From: an uncultured Bacteroidales bacterium
GTDB lineage: Bacteria; Bacteroidota; Bacteroidia; Bacteroidales; UBA932
Direction: 5' to 3'
NCBI GenBank assembly: GCA_900545245.1
Contig: UQYV01000014.1
Span: 6,833 to 70,832, forward strand
Length of the DNA: 64,000 nt
Positions 61,668 through 64,000 of this stretch are shown one piece after another. Under the pieces are notes generated by a model, which worked only from the letters and a program-made list of their open reading frames with translations, was not told where the DNA came from and made no database searches. Position 1 is the first letter of the stretch. The number at the start of each line of letters is the position of its first letter. Position numbers and translations under genes: made by a program.

Positions 61668-63920
61668 TTATTCTTCCTCATAAAGGAGATTATTGGAGTA
61701 TTTGTCAAAAACTCTTTGGCAAACTTCGATTTCGTCTCCGTATGGTTCCGTGGTATACTTTTCTTTTCCGAAAGTCCATTGCCATTCCCATTCCCGGATG
61801 CTCTTGCCGAACGTCTCTGGGTTGAACTTTTCCCCGTGCTCTGCGGTCTTGGTCACGGAGTCGATGAGCCGTTGCCATCGAGGTGCATAGAATCCGCTCA
61901 CAAGTCCGGCCCAGTGGCGGTAGGCGTAGTCGTGGATGCCGCAGTCCTTGTCTCCCCAAAGTGTCACGAGGTTACGCGCGTTCTGTTCAAACTTGTCAGA
62001 TTCGCTTTCATTTGAGCCATACGCTCGTGCATCATCAATCCAACGACCGAGAAGAAACTCCTTTCTTGTGGCAAGCAAAGCGTCGAGGTCTTTCATCAGC
62101 CCCAGCAGATTCAGTGCTTCAGATTTAAAGCCGGCGATATCTCCTGAGTCATATGTAAGGCACATTGCCACGTGTATCGTATTCGCATATTCTGTAAGAA
62201 CTTGTCGTGTGACATCTACCAAGTCGTATCGGAATCCGTCGTGACAGCAAAGCGACGTGAACTCTTTTGATGACCCAATCAATTCTCTCCAAGCTGAATT
62301 TAACGGTTTTACATATTTGTTTATGTGTCTTTCTGAAATCCTGTTTCCCCATACTGAGAGACTCGGACGTCCTGTCACTACTGACGGGACACATCCACCT
62401 GAGACACTTTGGTCAAAAACTGAGCGGTTGAGTCTCTCCCAAGCCTTTTCTGTGTGAGAATAATCCTCTCCATATCTATTTCTGAGGTATCTTCCCATAA
62501 ATTCAGAAATGTCGGTAGATTCATCTTTCCAAATGTTTTCAAACATTAGCGCATAAATTGACGGCATCTGCTCGATGCCCTCCATCGTCACGCCCAGTCC
62601 CATCATCTTCTCTCCGCGCGGATCGGCCAAAGCCGCAGAAGGACCGGACGCCACGTTCGCCACATTTCCGTTGAAATCCGGATTCTGTCCGAAATTATGC
62701 AGCATGCACCACACCCACGGCTTTCCATAGTAGCCATTCGTTCGGTTCCAAACAGGCACTCTCTCGCTCCAGAGGTCCAAAATCAGCATCTTGTCGTCCG
62801 GAACTCCGGAAAAAAGGGCTCGAATTTCAGGTTCCTTCCAGAAAGCCCCGTTGTAGTAGAACAGCCAGCCCTGCATCACCCATACGGCCTTTTGGTCATA
62901 CTCCGCCATTGATTCATAGACTTTCCGTCCCATGCCGCTGAGATAGAGCGAGTCATGCGTCGGGGGAGTGTTCTCGTTAAAAGTGTCTGCCGAATAGAGA
63001 TGGTTCGTGCCATAGGTGCGGGTCTGTTCTTCCATGAACATCTTTCCGATGACCGTAAATAGGCTGTCCTCAGGGTCGAGTATGCTCACGGGGGCGAACC
63101 CTTCCCAAGAAGTATGTCGAATCTTTGCTTGAGGGTATTTTTCAGCGAATGCAGGCGGTATATGCCCAGTGAAGGCTGGCAGAATCGGCGTCATTCCGAG
63201 CCTGCGCTCCTTTTCGAGTATGAACTTCTGCAGTTTTTCGTGCCTGTCAATGAACGACTGGGGCAGAGGGCCGCCCCATCCGTCAAGATTTCCCATCCAA
63301 AACCAGCTGAAATGCGTCGGGGCGCAGAAAAAACTCTCAAGGTCTTCAGTACTCAGCCCCAGTCTGTTATAGACCCTCTGCCATACGCTGCTCTGTCCCG
63401 TCACTGCGAGAGGAGCGTTGATTCCGTTCATCGCCATGAAGTCAATTTCCTTCTGCCACCTCGTCTCCTGCCACCAACTCATGGTGTAGTTGAACGTGCA
63501 GTAGTTCAAATAGTAGCGGTATTTGTAGGGCGAAACCCTAGTCACCTTTTCTGTCGGTATTGGCAGCGACTCGGGCAGCGTGAGATTGTCTCCACACCAA
63601 CTCACTTGACAATGGCAGCAATCCTCCAGCCATGCCTTGAACGCGCTGGCAACAGAGATCCCGTTGTTGCCCTCAAGCACAATCCGCCCGTTCTCCCCAT
63701 AGAGGCTGAACCAGTCTTTTCCGTCCTCGCGCGGCTCTCCGATGCGGATGTCAAACGCCTCGTCGCGATTTCCTATGGTTCTACGTATGAGCTCCCGTGC
63801 CTCCCTTTTCTGCTGCGAGCAGCTGTAGCTGTCCTTTAGTTCCGATGAACATGAGACCGCGAAAAATGCCACCGAAAGAAAAACCGTCGCCGAAAGAATA
63901 TCTCTCCCTAAAACTGACAT
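61668..63920 (-). CDS. GH89 alpha-N-acetylglucosaminidase
   Basis: Exo-acting NAGLU-type enzyme that removes terminal alpha-linked GlcNAc; 750 residues from the Met at 63920, which begins the lipoprotein signal MSVLGRDILSATVFLSVAFF. Catalytic residues are Glu316 (ADTFNENTPP) and Glu447 (VTMEGIEQMP); MSWWQETRWQKEIDFMAMNG and SFIDRHEKLQKFILEKERRL are also family-typical. A longer frame to 63956 exists. It is in the same orientation as the GH127 gene with a 59-base gap, and is the second GH89 domain in the locus. Confidence 0.95.
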   Translation of the reverse strand: MSVLGRDILSATVFLSVAFFAVSCSSELKDSYSCSQQKREARELIRRTIGNRDEAFDIRIGEPREDGKDWFSLYGENGRIVLEGNNGISVASAFKAWLEDCCHCQVSWCGDNLTLPESLPIPTEKVTRVSPYKYRYYLNYCTFNYTMSWWQETRWQKEIDFMAMNGINAPLAVTGQSSVWQRVYNRLGLSTEDLESFFCAPTHFSWFWMGNLDGWGGPLPQSFIDRHEKLQKFILEKERRLGMTPILPAFTGHIPPAFAEKYPQAKIRHTSWEGFAPVSILDPEDSLFTVIGKMFMEEQTRTYGTNHLYSADTFNENTPPTHDSLYLSGMGRKVYESMAEYDQKAVWVMQGWLFYYNGAFWKEPEIRALFSGVPDDKMLILDLWSERVPVWNRTNGYYGKPWVWCMLHNFGQNPDFNGNVANVASGPSAALADPRGEKMMGLGVTMEGIEQMPSIYALMFENIWKDESTDISEFMGRYLRNRYGEDYSHTEKAWERLNRSVFDQSVSGGCVPSVVTGRPSLSVWGNRISERHINKYVKPLNSAWRELIGSSKEFTSLCCHDGFRYDLVDVTRQVLTEYANTIHVAMCLTYDSGDIAGFKSEALNLLGLMKDLDALLATRKEFLLGRWIDDARAYGSNESESDKFEQNARNLVTLWGDKDCGIHDYAYRHWAGLVSGFYAPRWQRLIDSVTKTAEHGEKFNPETFGKSIREWEWQWTFGKEKYTTEPYGDEIEVCQRVFDKYSNNLLYEEE

Positions 63921-63946
63921 CTTGTCTCTAAAAAATGGATTACTCA

Positions 63947-63995
63947 AGTTTCGCAAGTGCGAAACACCACTTTTGAGCCCTTGTGGCGAAGGTAA
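63947..63995 (-). repeat. Interspersed palindromic element 2, copy 2
   Basis: Reverse-strand copy nearly identical to 14891-14939 (three or four differences over 49 bases), with the palindrome GTTTCGCACTTGCGAAAC. It lies 27 bases upstream of the GH89 start, so it could affect its expression. Confidence 0.75.
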
Positions 63996-64000
63996 GTCCT

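Noticed and set aside
1..64000. tRNA, rRNA or known riboswitches
   Set aside because: No cloverleaf with a CCA-type acceptor, no rRNA signature and no familiar riboswitch core was seen; this was by eye and would need tRNAscan/Infernal for certainty.

Overview
The window comes from a member of the Bacteroidota, most likely a gut Bacteroidales of moderate G+C. The evidence is a SusC/SusD pair, a hybrid two-component regulator with a beta-propeller sensor, many lipoproteins with the Bacteroidota lipobox, a GGGtGRT protein and promoters of the TAnnTTTG (-7) type. No rRNA, tRNA or CRISPR array was recognised.

Layout. (1) 1-6.2 kb: cell-surface polysaccharide genes (dTDP-rhamnose synthesis, UDP-galactopyranose mutase, three glycosyltransferases). 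(2) 6.4-14.9 kb: housekeeping genes: an Fe-S scaffold-like protein with a GGGtGRT protein, an OmpA protein, a HAD phosphatase, acyl-CoA synthetase, HtpG and a GreA-type factor. (3) 14.87-24.01 kb: a genomic island bounded by a 59-bp direct repeat (58/59 identical) that overlaps the 3' end of the greA-type gene. It carries a MoxR ATPase/VWA/small-protein operon, a divergent operon with a WYL regulator, and a set of gene remnants (creD, DUF4143 ATPase, transposase, VWA protein). (4) 24.1-36.0 kb: a lipoprotein/outer-membrane pair behind a promoter with an 11-G tract, a metal P-type ATPase, aldose epimerase, SpoU methyltransferase, GlyA, S1/P1 nuclease, nitroreductase, GroES/GroEL, LuxS and a nucleosidase. 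(5) 36.25-37.7 kb: a lipoprotein that joins Big_2-like repeats to domains resembling EF-Tu domains 2 and 3. (6) 37.9 kb to the end: a polysaccharide utilisation locus with its regulator, a GH3-GH89 fusion enzyme, two beta-helix hydrolases, SusC, SusD, a fimbrillin-like surface protein, an unknown lipoprotein, a GH71/GH99-like protein, GH127 and a second GH89.

How the parts work together. The utilisation locus looks built for a branched glycan with alpha-GlcNAc ends (GH89 twice), beta-L-arabinofuranose (GH127) and other linkages (GH3, GH28/GH49-like); its regulator appears to lack a working kinase. In the island, one inverted repeat lies in the divergent promoter region of the MoxR operon and a second just in front of the WYL gene, which suggests a self-regulated stress or defence module. 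Two families of short palindromic elements are scattered between genes across the window, and htpG and groES share an upstream element.
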